Source of the DNA: Streptomyces caniscabiei
GTDB taxonomy: Bacteria; Actinomycetota; Actinomycetes; Streptomycetales; Streptomycetaceae
Assembly: GCF_014930365.1 (NCBI RefSeq)
Contig: NZ_JABXWI010000014.1
Span: 186,001 to 250,000, forward strand
Direction of reading: 5' to 3'
DNA length: 64,000 nt
This document shows positions 25,501-33,788 of this stretch, piece after piece. The number at the start of each line of letters is the position of its first letter. The first letter of the stretch is position 1. The notes beneath the pieces are model-generated. The model was not told where the DNA came from and made no database searches. It worked only from the letters and a program-made list of their open reading frames with translations. The translations under genes were made by a program, and so were the position numbers.

Positions 25501-27308
25501 AAGCGCCCTTCGAGGTCCGCCTCGCGGATGCCGAGAACGTTGAGTGCGTGGGCCAGCGACGGGTCCTGGGCCAGTGCGCCGTCCACGTACACGAGGGACT
25601 CACGCAGCCCACCCTGGTCCGCACGGCGGAACACCCGACCGCGCACGGGCGCGACGAGTCCGTGCTCCTCGGTGAGCACGATGTGCGCCTTGCGGGCCTC
25701 CTCCGCGTACGGCGAGCCGACCTCGATCATGTTCGCGAGGATCCGGATCGCCACTGCCGAGGCCTCGGCGGTACCGCTCCCGACCAGGGCTTCCAGCCAT
25801 GTGCGGACATCCGCCCGCTCGTGCCTGGCCGCGTCGAGGATGTGCTCGACCTTTCCGGAACGCGTGGAGTCGGCCTCGACGCTCGGGTGCAGCCAGTTCG
25901 AGGGGCGACCGGGGCACTCGTGCCACATCCGCAGCCACCCGGCCAACCTCTTCAGGTCCTTCTTGTCGAACCGGGGGTGGACGCGCAGCTCGGCGGGGGT
26001 GCGCAGCACACCGTCCTGGTCGGGCAGCGACGGACGGGTGGCGGCACGGGCCCAGATCTCCCGGGTCAGGAACTCGTCGGCCCAGCTGATCGCCTCCTTG
26101 ACTCGCCCCGGAAGCAAGGGGAGGTAGGCGGCCGGGTCCTCAGCGGGCGACAGAGCGGGGAGCGAGTCGACGACCAATGCCGCCGACACCCTGATCATCT
26201 CCTGGTTGAAGGGCGAGGAGTCGAGCAGGTTCTGCCGGTCCTCGTTGGTCTTCCACGCGCCGTTGAGGATGCCGCTCAACGACATCTCGTACTTGGTCGG
26301 GAAGAAGGACCAGAACCTGCCGCGACCACGTGTCTGCGAGTTGACGTACAGGCCGGTCTCCGGGTTCTTCCGCAGGGCGGGGACGCCCCAGGAGAGGTCG
26401 AGCGAGACCCGGTCGTGGAGTTCACCGGCGTCCGCCTGGGCCGCTCGGCCGGGCGTGTGGGTGGTGGTGAACACCCGCCAGTGGATGCTGGCGGCCTTGC
26501 CTGTCCTCTCCTCGGTCACGGTGTGCAGATCACCGGTCTGCCGCGTGGTCAGGACCCGGCGGGCCGCAGGAACGTGACGGCGGTCCTCGAGAACGACCTT
26601 CGCGACGTGCGGTGAGAAGAGCTGGAAGCCCACCGGGAACTCGTCGCGGGGCTCGCCGTGCTCCTTGCCACTCCCACCGTGCATGTCCAGCCCCAGCCGG
26701 CGGTCCGCCTTCGGCAGCAGGGGCAGGCGTACGACGGTGGTCGCCCAGGTCAGCAGCTCGTGCAGGACGGGGTCGGCGGCGCGCTCGGCCCGCACGTCGA
26801 GAGGGCGAGCCATCCGCAGTACGGGGGCGTCGAATTCCGCACCGTATCGAGCGATCACGCCGGGCACGGCCCTGATCTGTTCGTACGACCAGGCGCGGTC
26901 GAACCCGAAACTCCCGGTGGTGCTGAAGAATTCAGGTGTGTCGGTCACGACGAGGACGGATTTCACGCCCACGCCGAACCTTCCGATCTGTCCGCCGCGC
27001 TTCTTCGACATGCTCATTCGAAGAATTGTCTCAGCGCCCTCGGGCGTGACCGGATTTCCTTCGTTCGCGCAGTACAAGTGGGTACCGGTGAGCACGACGT
27101 GAACCCTTCCGCCGGGCTCGTCGGCGATTTCGTCGGCCGCGTTCTGGACGAGTTCGAAAAGCTGGCGATCGCCGTATCCGCCCTGAGTGATTCGACGCTC
27201 TCCGTTGGCGTGCTCGGCTACGAGACCGGGGTCGACGGCATACGTCTTGAGGACACGGGAAGATTGCTCGATAACGGTGTCGATTACCGGAGAGGACGAA
27301 GGCGACAC
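22545..27308 (-). CDS. Giant GHKL-ATPase / SF2-helicase fusion
   Basis: A ~1587-residue two-ATPase protein. The N terminus is a Hsp90/MORC/sacsin-type GHKL domain: LFELVQNAADEIADEP near residue 53 (N box), LYCANEGNPVTPEGAETI (G1) and GGQIGRFGVGVKSVLVVTDT near 108 (G2). About 1000 residues without recognised motifs follow. The C terminus is a DEAD/DEAH helicase: GMLSLPTGAGKTRVTAEAVI near 1214, VIVDEAHTAVSPRYTAL near 1322, LLGLTATPFRNTNEE, LTNYGVLAQGFDAPATRTVV and YQQMIGRGLRGPLNGGKP near 1541. GTG 27308 is preferred because AGGAG precedes it; the frame is open to 27488 but reads as non-coding. It is first in the four-gene operon. Two NTP motors in one chain suggest a DNA-clamping and translocating sensor. 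Confidence 0.85.
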   Translation of the reverse strand: MSPSSSPVIDTVIEQSSRVLKTYAVDPGLVAEHANGERRITQGGYGDRQLFELVQNAADEIADEPGGRVHVVLTGTHLYCANEGNPVTPEGAETILRMSMSKKRGGQIGRFGVGVKSVLVVTDTPEFFSTTGSFGFDRAWSYEQIRAVPGVIARYGAEFDAPVLRMARPLDVRAERAADPVLHELLTWATTVVRLPLLPKADRRLGLDMHGGSGKEHGEPRDEFPVGFQLFSPHVAKVVLEDRRHVPAARRVLTTRQTGDLHTVTEERTGKAASIHWRVFTTTHTPGRAAQADAGELHDRVSLDLSWGVPALRKNPETGLYVNSQTRGRGRFWSFFPTKYEMSLSGILNGAWKTNEDRQNLLDSSPFNQEMIRVSAALVVDSLPALSPAEDPAAYLPLLPGRVKEAISWADEFLTREIWARAATRPSLPDQDGVLRTPAELRVHPRFDKKDLKRLAGWLRMWHECPGRPSNWLHPSVEADSTRSGKVEHILDAARHERADVRTWLEALVGSGTAEASAVAIRILANMIEVGSPYAEEARKAHIVLTEEHGLVAPVRGRVFRRADQGGLRESLVYVDGALAQDPSLAHALNVLGIREADLEGRFVSVLDQGFDGYRDAEWLRFWELFRKAGIRHLAHRVLERVAAPGSTLRVRTADGKFRPIEDCMLPGKVVDARRDPTVAVDMTFHSDDVAFFAQVGLRERPSTGVRPTGDEAWFEEYRQAVHAAYLRKLDSQAQRPALSRMKLEGAAIGGPLHLFRALSDESRAAFLKALPDDAVVDNWTLQIGAQSSTRQAAISPIRWMLRKYGTVHTSQGIKPLIEAVGPQLAAYRDVLPVADLSPEKARKLRLPATVDEVPADRWSALLDEVSRSEDDAFVGATYVMLTRFGADFPEDALTRCRIGDAWGTRPDDEITLAVGHTEYGVLRAEQVPALLVPTVEDAELMVEKWGMNRYSDMISRETREVVEGDPVPLVELYPGLRRHLNSSNRNNLVQRCTELEEVTRTPNGAQAAPLDAVRQDSTVKVRVPLDPEPMLRLIDRELGLGLGVSGCRAVLEHQDRMARDSAMQAARKAVRETEDVVTKIELLIGAEALRIGLPEGLMEAELQATDGVQPSGRRIAQMAFNAHGDGVLHQHARDIQARFPDAPVAYTGSSSAVSFVSDLQLPGSFAGSRTPSRPAFEIIEGPRDFPSLHAYQEDLVRNITTMLDRLAPQRGMLSLPTGAGKTRVTAEAVIRWVKRVGDLSGPLLWIAQSDELCEQAVQSWKFVWSKVGAERPLTISRLWGSNEVGNVVDHPHLVVAIDAKLERCLGTEPYTWLRQASLVIVDEAHTAVSPRYTALLRQLGLTQYETARHLLGLTATPFRNTNEEETRRLVGRFGNRRLDEGVFPSGDPYRDLQEWGMLAQVEHHTLEGGRIELTRDEKAQAERMAVLSRAAEQRLADDHARSRRIVDSVADVADDGPTLLFATSVDHAKYLSAMLNDRGIRSAAVDATTSDQDRRTRVEQFREGRIRVLTNYGVLAQGFDAPATRTVVVARPVYSTNVYQQMIGRGLRGPLNGGKPTCRILNVSDNIANFDTRLAFTQFEHLWSRK

Positions 27309-27519
27309 TGGTCCTGCACTCCTGAGGTCAAGGATTCGAGTGAGAGTGTGCGTGAGGGGCCGACTGCGCGAGTCGAAGCCGGCCCATGCACGGGTGAGAG
27401 GTCTCATCGGGTGTGCGATCGCCATCTCCGCAGCATGTTTGGGCTGGTGAAGGCGGTAGTGTGAGGACTCTCCTGTGGGCGGGGCCATGGTCCCACCGGA
27501 TGTGTGGTGTGAGAGGGGG

Positions 27520-27690
27520 TCAGATGTCGAACCTCAGCTGGGGGCAGTAGGCCCAGAATTCATCCTCGCGCGGATGCCCCTTCAGAAGATAGGCTACTTC
27601 CTTGGGCGTGATGATTCCCATGTACATATCCAGAAGAAGCGAATTCATGCCGCGTCCCGAATCGAGGTCATAGTTGTCCTGTGCATTCAT
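27520..27690 (-). CDS. Small hypothetical protein in the defence-island control region
   Basis: A possible 56-residue acidic protein, MNAQDNYDLDSGRGMNSLLL, then DMYMGIITPKEVAYLLKG and a C terminus REDEFWAYCPQLRFDI. ATG 27690 has AGGGGGA 7 nt upstream. Base composition is distinctly more AT-rich than the neighbouring genes. It lies upstream of, and on the same strand as, the GHKL-helicase gene, in the gap between the two divergent defence operons. No family is recognised. A small acidic protein here could be an antitoxin-like inhibitor or a regulator; it could also be chance coding. Confidence 0.5.
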   Translation of the reverse strand: MNAQDNYDLDSGRGMNSLLLDMYMGIITPKEVAYLLKGHPREDEFWAYCPQLRFDI

Positions 27691-28126
27691 GTCAGGTCCC
27701 CCTGTCGCAATCGGCCGCAGGGGCGCATAAAGGCACATTGACCCCTCGTGGAATACGGGTTTGAGTAGCTCAGTTAAACGTTTTGCCTGAAAATCAACCT
27801 AGCAGGTGAATCAGTCGTCTGACTAGCCGTTAGTTCGGAGCGAGGGGTTCCTGTGTGGAATTGGTCTACACCTGCGCGAGTTGCCCTTGATGGCGGTTTT
27901 GGGCATGGGTATCCAGAGCCGCCCGATTGCGTGAGTTTTCGAGCGAGGCGAAAGCTTCGCCGCTCCTAATATTATCGGAAGTCGATCCAGTGGGTCAACC
28001 CAAGTGCCCATCGGTGTAAGGGAATTGCATGTTCCGCATAGGGGATCCGGCCAAGTCGGGGCAAAGTCGGGCAATTGGCCCAACAGGTCTCAGTGGTCCT
28101 CGCGTCCTCGATCGATCAACTTTTGG
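27691..28126. other. AT-rich divergent control region of the defence island
   Basis: About 440 bp without a convincing gene, much less GC-rich than the surrounding chromosome (for example CTAATATTATCGG at 27965-27977). It holds a hairpin at 27941-27965 (GAGCG-a-GGCGAA-agc-TTCGCC-GCTC with a bulge). The composition suggests that this segment came in with the island and has not been ameliorated. Promoters for the leftward helicase operon should lie in or near it. Confidence 0.65.
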
Positions 28127-28156
28127 TTGACAGTGTTCGCTGTGTCAAATTAGCCT
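28127..28156 (+). promoter_or_regulatory. Predicted promoter of the XRE-GHKL operon overlapping an inverted repeat
   Basis: TTGACA at 28127-28132 is followed after 18 bp by TAGCCT at 28151-28156, a reasonable -35/-10 pair about 45 bp before the GTG start at 28202. The -35 box is itself one arm of an inverted repeat, TTGACAG-TGTTCG-CTGTGTCAA (28127-28148), which would put a bound repressor over the promoter. The XRE domain of the first gene is the natural candidate to bind it. Confidence 0.55.
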
Positions 28157-28201
28157 CCTGGTCAGCCTGCGAGTCGCAGGCGGCTCCGAGGGGAAGAGCA
28201 G

Positions 28202-30358
28202 GTGGCACGGTTGGACACAGGCGAAGAGTTCGGGCCCTGGTTGGCCCGTCAGCTCAAGCTCGCGGGGAAGACGCAGGCCGAACTGGCCCAGGAACTCAAG
28301 CTCACGCGGGCCGCCATCTCCGCGTGGATCACCGGGAGGTCGACCCCCCGCCCGACCGTCATGGTGGAGATCGCCAAGGCGCTCGGCACCGACATCGGCA
28401 CCGTGCACACCCGTACCACCGACACCCAGGCCGGTCTGCCGGTCACTTGGTACCACCGTCCCGGGTACCCCGACGGCGGCCGTGAGCTGGGCAACGCCGC
28501 GGCCTTCGCGTTCGACGCCGACGTGCAGGTGCTCGCCCGGGAGACCTGTCAGAACAGCCTCGACGAACGTCTCACGGAGAACGGTCGACCTGTCAGGGTC
28601 CGCTACACCCTGCACGAGTTGACCGGCGAGACGCTCGACGCCTTCCGTGAGGCGATCCTCTGGAACGACCTCTTCCCCCACTACTCCGCGGTCTCGGAGG
28701 GGGCGGGAAACCAGAAGGTCGGCCGGGTCGTGGACGCCGGAGTGCGCGACATGTACGAGAAGGGCCGCCTGGTCCTGCTGCGTGTCGACGACTACAACGC
28801 GTCGGGGCTCACCGGGGACGACTACGAGGACGGCAAGTTCGCCGCCGTGGTCAGGCGGCAACTGGAGAGTCTCAAGTCGGGGCACAGTGCGGGTGGTTCG
28901 TACGGCCTGGGCAAGGCGACCCTGTGGGCCACGAGCGCGCTGGGTCTCGTACTCATCAACTCCACTCTGTCCGAGCCCCATGAAGGGCGTACGGAACGAC
29001 GGGTCATCGGGCGTCTCGAACTGCCCTGGCGAAAGGTGGAGGGTGAGTCGTACGCGGGCCCCGCCTGGTTCGGGCGCCCCGATCCCGACTCTCCCGGCGC
29101 GAGGGTCGCCCGCTCCTGGTGGGCGGACCAGGAGACCGTCGCGCGACTGCATCTCGCCCGGGAGAGCGACGAACCCGGTACCTCCTTCCTCATCGTCGGC
29201 GCGCACGACGTGGCCAGCCTGGAGGAGAACCGGGTCGACGACGAGGCCGGGGACGAGGAGAGCGCAGAGGACACGCGCGACATCCGCAGGATGCACCGCC
29301 GCCTGGTCGAGGCGCTGGGCCGCGACTTCTGGGCCGCGATGACCGCCGGGGGGAACCGGCTCCCCCTCCTGGAAGTCTCCGTCCGAGCCCTTCGCAACGG
29401 CGAAGTGATTGTCCCGGAGCAGCAGGTCGATCCGTCCGCCGAGCAACCCGCACGGACCCGTGCCCTGCGCGCGCACTACGAGGGCACCACCGTGGACAGG
29501 CTCGTCGAGGCCGGCCAGGTGGCGGCCCGAAACGTGCCGCTGAAGCTACCTCTGTCCGGAGGCGCCAGAGGCACTCTCGGGATACACCAAGCGGTGCTGC
29601 TGGTCACCGAGTCGGTCAACGACGCCGAGAGCGAAGGCGGAGCGAAGAACCAGGTGCATTCGCTACGGGGTAACCGCATGACCGTCAAGACGGCAGGGGT
29701 GCCCAATCTTCCGCTCGGCACGAACCTGTTCCAGGCCGTGCTGCTCGTGGGCGAGGCCGCCGGCGAAGCGGCGCCCTTCGCGAAGGAGGCCGAGGAGTTC
29801 CTGCGTGCGGCGGAACCACCCGAGCACGACCGTTGGGGGCAGACCGAGGAGTTGACCCTGCGCTGGTCGCCCTCCGCTTACAGGCGGATCACCGCGCTGA
29901 CCACCGAGGTGAACAGTGCGGTGAGAGAGATCGTCGCGCGGCCGAAGCGCGGCAACCGCGAAGGCGGGGAGGCTCTGCGCAAGGCGTTGACCGTGAAGCC
30001 CAAGCCCAAGGCCAAGGCACCGTCCGGGCCGGTGGTCCCGGTTCTGGACGGGCTCGAGGCGACGGTCGGCGACGACGGGGAGTGGAGGATCATCGCGGAG
30101 GTGAGCATCCCGCGTGGTGACGAGATCGTTCCGATGGCGCCGATCGCCCAACTCGACGTGCGTTCGGGCGGACGCCCGAAACTGGACTGGGCCGAGCTGG
30201 AGGCCGTAGAGGGCTGTGAGGTGGAGGACGGCATCCTGCGTTTCGCGCCCGGCACCCGTCGCGCGAAGTTCCGAGGATCAACCGACGTGACCAGCCACCC
30301 GGTCAGGACCGCGCTCACGCGTCTCGTTCTCGAACTCCGGGCCGGTAAGGGGGTATGA
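28202..30358 (+). CDS. XRE helix-turn-helix fused to a GHKL-type ATPase
   Basis: A 718-residue protein. Residues ~15-65 are a clear XRE helix-turn-helix (KTQAELAQELKLTRAAISAW, ITGRSTPRPTVMVEIAKAL). A GHKL ATPase follows: VLARETCQNSLDERL near residue 112 (N box), LLRVDDYNASGLTGDDYED near 197 (G1-like DxNxxGL), HSAGGSYGLGKATLWAT near 231 (G2) and PGTSFLIVGAHDV. The C-terminal half is unassigned, with a Lys/Pro-rich linker (KPKPKAKAPSGP). GTG 28202 has GAGGGGA upstream. It is first of three genes. The HTH could give operon autoregulation, or could make the ATPase itself a DNA-binding sensor. Confidence 0.82.
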   Translation: MARLDTGEEFGPWLARQLKLAGKTQAELAQELKLTRAAISAWITGRSTPRPTVMVEIAKALGTDIGTVHTRTTDTQAGLPVTWYHRPGYPDGGRELGNAAAFAFDADVQVLARETCQNSLDERLTENGRPVRVRYTLHELTGETLDAFREAILWNDLFPHYSAVSEGAGNQKVGRVVDAGVRDMYEKGRLVLLRVDDYNASGLTGDDYEDGKFAAVVRRQLESLKSGHSAGGSYGLGKATLWATSALGLVLINSTLSEPHEGRTERRVIGRLELPWRKVEGESYAGPAWFGRPDPDSPGARVARSWWADQETVARLHLARESDEPGTSFLIVGAHDVASLEENRVDDEAGDEESAEDTRDIRRMHRRLVEALGRDFWAAMTAGGNRLPLLEVSVRALRNGEVIVPEQQVDPSAEQPARTRALRAHYEGTTVDRLVEAGQVAARNVPLKLPLSGGARGTLGIHQAVLLVTESVNDAESEGGAKNQVHSLRGNRMTVKTAGVPNLPLGTNLFQAVLLVGEAAGEAAPFAKEAEEFLRAAEPPEHDRWGQTEELTLRWSPSAYRRITALTTEVNSAVREIVARPKRGNREGGEALRKALTVKPKPKAKAPSGPVVPVLDGLEATVGDDGEWRIIAEVSIPRGDEIVPMAPIAQLDVRSGGRPKLDWAELEAVEGCEVEDGILRFAPGTRRAKFRGSTDVTSHPVRTALTRLVLELRAGKGV

Positions 30359-30362
30359 GCGC

Positions 30363-31358
30363 GTGAAGATCTACCCGTACAAGCGGCTCAACCGGCCGGT
30401 CGTCCTCAGAATGACCTCGGTGTCCCTCAAGCTCGCCGACGGCACCCGCGACCAATTGGAGACCACTGCGTACTCCACCCAGCAGCAGACGGTCGCGCTC
30501 GGCATCGCCGGCCACACCGACTGGGTGAGCGCCACGATCGGCCTCTCCGCGACGCTGCCGCCCGGGGCGAGCGCGCCGGACGCAGCCTGGTCCGACCTGA
30601 AGGTCCTTGCCGTTCTGACGGACGGCGAGACCAATGTCCGTACCTCGGTGCTTCTCACACAGGACGCGGAGGACGGTCGTGACTGGTCGGGCTCTCTCGA
30701 GGTCTTCCGCGACGATCACGTGGGTCGGGCCTCCCTCGCCGTGTACGCCGTCGGGACGGTGGACGAGGTGCGCGGTCGGTCGATCGCGGAGACCGACCGG
30801 AGCTGGATCGTCGACACAGTCTCCGACGAGCCGGTCCGCGGCCTTCTACTGGACGTCCAGAAAGCCTCGTTCAAGAAGAGTGCCCGGGAGTGGTTGCAGG
30901 CGTACGCGGACGCTCCCTGGATAGTGGACACCTCGACCAGAGTCCCCACCGTGTTCGTGAACACGGACGTCGAGGGAGTCATGGGGCTGTTGGACAGCAA
31001 CGGTTCCGGAGTGGACAGCAAGGTGCGTGACCTTCTGGTCGCCCAGATGGCCACCGATGTCTGGACCGCGGTGTTCCACGGCGCCATCGGTGATCTGGAG
31101 GTGGAGCCCGGGGGCGGTCCGGTGTTCCCGACCGACTGGCAGGGCGAGGTGCTGCGGGAGATGCTCCCGGACGTGATCCCCGGCGTGCACGTCGAGGAGG
31201 CCCTGCGGCAGGTGCATCGACGACGCACCGGCGAATCGGGCTGGGTGGAGCTCCAGACGCGCATCCACTATGCGGCGGTGCGCCGTGCCGATGCCTCCAA
31301 GGCGCTGGCCTACGCCATCCGCAGTCTGGAACAGATGAACAGGGAGAGCGAGACGTGA
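30363..31358 (+). CDS. Hypothetical protein of the defence island (second gene after XRE-GHKL)
   Basis: A 331-residue soluble protein I cannot assign. The first ~170 residues look beta-rich (MKIYPYKRLNRPVVLRMTSV, QQQTVALGIAGHTDWVSATI, GRASLAVYAVGTVDEVRGRS). The second half is more helical (RGLLLDVQKASFKKSAREWL, SKVRDLLVAQMATDVWTAVF) and ends in YAIRSLEQMNRE. It has no signal peptide, membrane segment or obvious catalytic motif. The GTG start lies 4 bp after the XRE-GHKL stop and its own stop overlaps the next gene, so the three proteins are probably made in fixed ratio and may form a complex. Confidence 0.75.
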   Translation: MKIYPYKRLNRPVVLRMTSVSLKLADGTRDQLETTAYSTQQQTVALGIAGHTDWVSATIGLSATLPPGASAPDAAWSDLKVLAVLTDGETNVRTSVLLTQDAEDGRDWSGSLEVFRDDHVGRASLAVYAVGTVDEVRGRSIAETDRSWIVDTVSDEPVRGLLLDVQKASFKKSAREWLQAYADAPWIVDTSTRVPTVFVNTDVEGVMGLLDSNGSGVDSKVRDLLVAQMATDVWTAVFHGAIGDLEVEPGGGPVFPTDWQGEVLREMLPDVIPGVHVEEALRQVHRRRTGESGWVELQTRIHYAAVRRADASKALAYAIRSLEQMNRESET

Positions 31359-32233
31359 TCACAGCACCGAGCTACGTTCCGGAGCGCTTGGCGCTGCTCG
31401 CCACCTCGGCCGTCGACCCGTTCCTCACCGAGGAGCTGCTGAGGGGCGAACAGGTGCACGGCGGCATCGATCTCGCCAAGGTCGTCGAGCCACTCTCCGA
31501 GGACGACGCCAGGTGGTCGGTCGAGCCGATCCAAAGTCTGGTGGAAGACGCCATGTTCAAGTTCCGGGACGACCGGACCCGAGCCGACGCGTGGCTGGCG
31601 CCACGGCTCCACGCCACGCTGCGCCTGACGCGGCGGGAGGCGGCGGACAAGCGACTGTGGAACCACCTCGCCCTGGCGGTCGCCCCCGACTATGTCGCCT
31701 GGCGTCACCTGTCGGAGCCGACGGCGAGCAGGCCGGAAAGGCGCATCGCCGCGGAGCGTTTCCGAGGCCCCGCGGACCGTCAGTGTTTCTCACGCCTCTG
31801 GTGGGCCGCTGAGCTGTTCCGTAACGGGCCGGACTATGAGCCGGTCGAGACAGCCTGCGGAAACCAGGACCTCATCCACACCGTTCTCCGCATGGAGCTG
31901 ATCGACCACCGCCCCACGGCTCAGGCCCTGGTCCGACTTCTGCAGGACGGACAGATCACCGGGGGGCGGGAGATCAACGGCCTCAGCACCGCGATCAACG
32001 CGGCCGGAGCGACACTGATCTATGACGTCCTCGCACCGGACGAGCCCAGAGACCCCTCACATCTGCGGGAGTGGATCGCGGAGGCGGGATCGGCGTTGCC
32101 CGTCGGGCGATACGAACTCCCGACAGGACCGGACGAGGATCCCGCCCCGGAGAGCTCCGTGACCAGGCTCACCAGCTACTTCGCCGATCTCTTCGAGACG
32201 GCCCCGGTCAGAGGCCGGGCGCCCCAGGGCTGA
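31355..32233 (+). CDS. Hypothetical protein, possibly DUF6339-like
   Basis: A 292-residue, mostly helical protein. Recognisable stretches are VDPFLTEELLRGEQVHGGID, AWLAPRLHATLRLTRREAAD, LWNHLALAVAPDYVAWRHL, DRQCFSRLWWAAELFRNGPD and GGREINGLSTAINAAGATLI. I associate this pattern, from memory and without a search, with DUF6339 proteins found beside DNA methylases and GHKL genes in actinobacteria; treat the name as tentative. The GTG start overlaps the upstream stop. It ends 10 bp before the convergent methyltransferase stop. Confidence 0.7.
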   Translation: MITAPSYVPERLALLATSAVDPFLTEELLRGEQVHGGIDLAKVVEPLSEDDARWSVEPIQSLVEDAMFKFRDDRTRADAWLAPRLHATLRLTRREAADKRLWNHLALAVAPDYVAWRHLSEPTASRPERRIAAERFRGPADRQCFSRLWWAAELFRNGPDYEPVETACGNQDLIHTVLRMELIDHRPTAQALVRLLQDGQITGGREINGLSTAINAAGATLIYDVLAPDEPRDPSHLREWIAEAGSALPVGRYELPTGPDEDPAPESSVTRLTSYFADLFETAPVRGRAPQG

Positions 32234-32243
32234 CCACGACGTG

Positions 32244-33788
32244 TCACCTGTCGGTGAGAGGGTGTCCCTTCAGACCGCGGTGCCGGCGGATCTCCACCGG
32301 TTCCGCGGGCCTGCTCCAGGTCAGGAGCTTCTCGACTGCCCGCTCCATCCTGGCCTTGATCTCGTCGTCGCTGAGTTCGGGTTCGAGTACGTGCCGGAGG
32401 ATGTGCAGGGCGAGCCTGGGCGGCACGGCGTTGCCGATCTGCTGCGACACGTCGTTGCCTCGCCAGGGGTACTCGACGGGAAACGTCTGGAGCACCCCAG
32501 CTTCGCCGGGCGTGAAACGGTCGTACTCGCCAAGATCGTCGTCCGTGCCCTTGTGAACCAGGCGGTTGCGGGACACCTTGCCGGTGATCGTGGCGGAAGG
32601 GGCGTCGTGGTCACGCCGACCGCGCGCCTCGGGGTCCCCACCGGTCCCGTAATTCGAGACGACGGTGTACGCGGGGCGTGGCGGCAGATCCTTCTTGATG
32701 ACTCGGGCCGCCTCCAGCGCCTTCTCCATGGAGACGCAAGGATCCTTGGCCTCGCCGCCCAGGGGGAGAGTGTCCGCGTGGCCGGTCTTCGGCGATTGGA
32801 CGGAGAGGCTGCCAGGCCGATAGCGCTCGTGGGTCGTGGGCACTTTGGTGAGGAGATCGGTGGCGAGCGTGTTCGGGGCAGCGGTCGGATCGAAACGGGC
32901 CATCAGCACCGCGCGCCGTCGAGTCTGCGGCACGCCGAACTCCTCGGTGTGCATCAGCTGTCTACCCGTCCTGTAGCCGAGCGACGCCAGTACCTTGGCG
33001 TACTCCTTCCACACCGGCATCACCGCGGGCACCTGCTCGAGGACGACGGCTTCATAGGGAACCAGACCGGGCCGCCTGCTCCGCTCGATCACCCACCACA
33101 GAGGTTGCAGGACCAAGCCGGTCCGCTCGTCGCCCAGCTCCTCGAGTCGGAGCCTGAGCTTCGTGAGCTCTTCACTCAGATCGCTGAACTCCTTGAGCAG
33201 GCCCTTGAGTTCGGCATCGGAAAAATCGAGGATCTGCGGGGTCTTGAGTTGCTTCAGAAGCCCCTTGACCTCGTTCGTCGAGTGTCCGAGCTGTTCCAGT
33301 CTGGTCCTCAGGGCCTTGCGCTTCGTGGTCCTGAGCTCCTCGACCTCACGCTTCGCCGCCCTGACTTCCTTGGCCTCGACCTCTTTCCGCCGGAGTTTCT
33401 CCGTGATCTTCCGCCAGGTCCGGAAGATTTCGGTCCAGTCGGGGTTCTCTCGACGCACGACCTTGTGCAACTGCTCGATGTAGCCCACCACTTGGTCCAG
33501 TGCCCTGCGGCCTGCCCCGTGTCCGGCGACTGTGAAGGTCTGGCAAGGAGGTCCACCGGTAAGGACCTGAGCATGAGGGAAGAAGGCCGCGCGGTACTGC
33601 CGGACATCACCCTGGAAAGTGTCCATCCCCGCAGCGCTGCGCGTGGCGCATGCTCCTGCGTCCCATTCGATGCCGGTGATCTGATGCCCCAGAACATCTG
33701 CCGCCACATCCAGCCCGCCAGGCCCCGCAAACAGGTCCAAAATGCGGAAACGTGCAGGTGAGGAGTGTTCCTCTTCGATGTGGCTCAT
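32244..33788 (-). CDS. C5-cytosine DNA methyltransferase with coiled-coil insertion
   Basis: A ~514-residue Dcm-type enzyme: ILDLFAGPGGLDVAADVLG (motif I), TGIEWDAGACATRSAAGMDT (II), LTGGPPCQTFTVAGHGAGRR near residue 78 (IV, catalytic Cys), VVLEQVPAVMPVWKEYA near 248 (motif VI, with EQV in place of ENV), EFGVPQTRRRAVLMARF (VIII) and VSQQIGNAVPPRLALHIL (IX/X). Residues ~120-200 are a charged coiled coil (TEKLRRKEVEAKEVRAAKRE) inserted between motifs IV and VI, unusual for simple Dcm enzymes. ATG 33788 overlaps the upstream methyltransferase stop. It is probably the active partner and marks host DNA as self. Confidence 0.9.
   Translation of the reverse strand: MSHIEEEHSSPARFRILDLFAGPGGLDVAADVLGHQITGIEWDAGACATRSAAGMDTFQGDVRQYRAAFFPHAQVLTGGPPCQTFTVAGHGAGRRALDQVVGYIEQLHKVVRRENPDWTEIFRTWRKITEKLRRKEVEAKEVRAAKREVEELRTTKRKALRTRLEQLGHSTNEVKGLLKQLKTPQILDFSDAELKGLLKEFSDLSEELTKLRLRLEELGDERTGLVLQPLWWVIERSRRPGLVPYEAVVLEQVPAVMPVWKEYAKVLASLGYRTGRQLMHTEEFGVPQTRRRAVLMARFDPTAAPNTLATDLLTKVPTTHERYRPGSLSVQSPKTGHADTLPLGGEAKDPCVSMEKALEAARVIKKDLPPRPAYTVVSNYGTGGDPEARGRRDHDAPSATITGKVSRNRLVHKGTDDDLGEYDRFTPGEAGVLQTFPVEYPWRGNDVSQQIGNAVPPRLALHILRHVLEPELSDDEIKARMERAVEKLLTWSRPAEPVEIRRHRGLKGHPLTDR

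Noticed and set aside
27308..27488. N-terminal extension of the GHKL-helicase to 27488
   Set aside because: The sequence before residue 61 lacks coding character and overlaps the divergent control region; GTG 27308 has a Shine-Dalgarno sequence and starts just before the conserved part.
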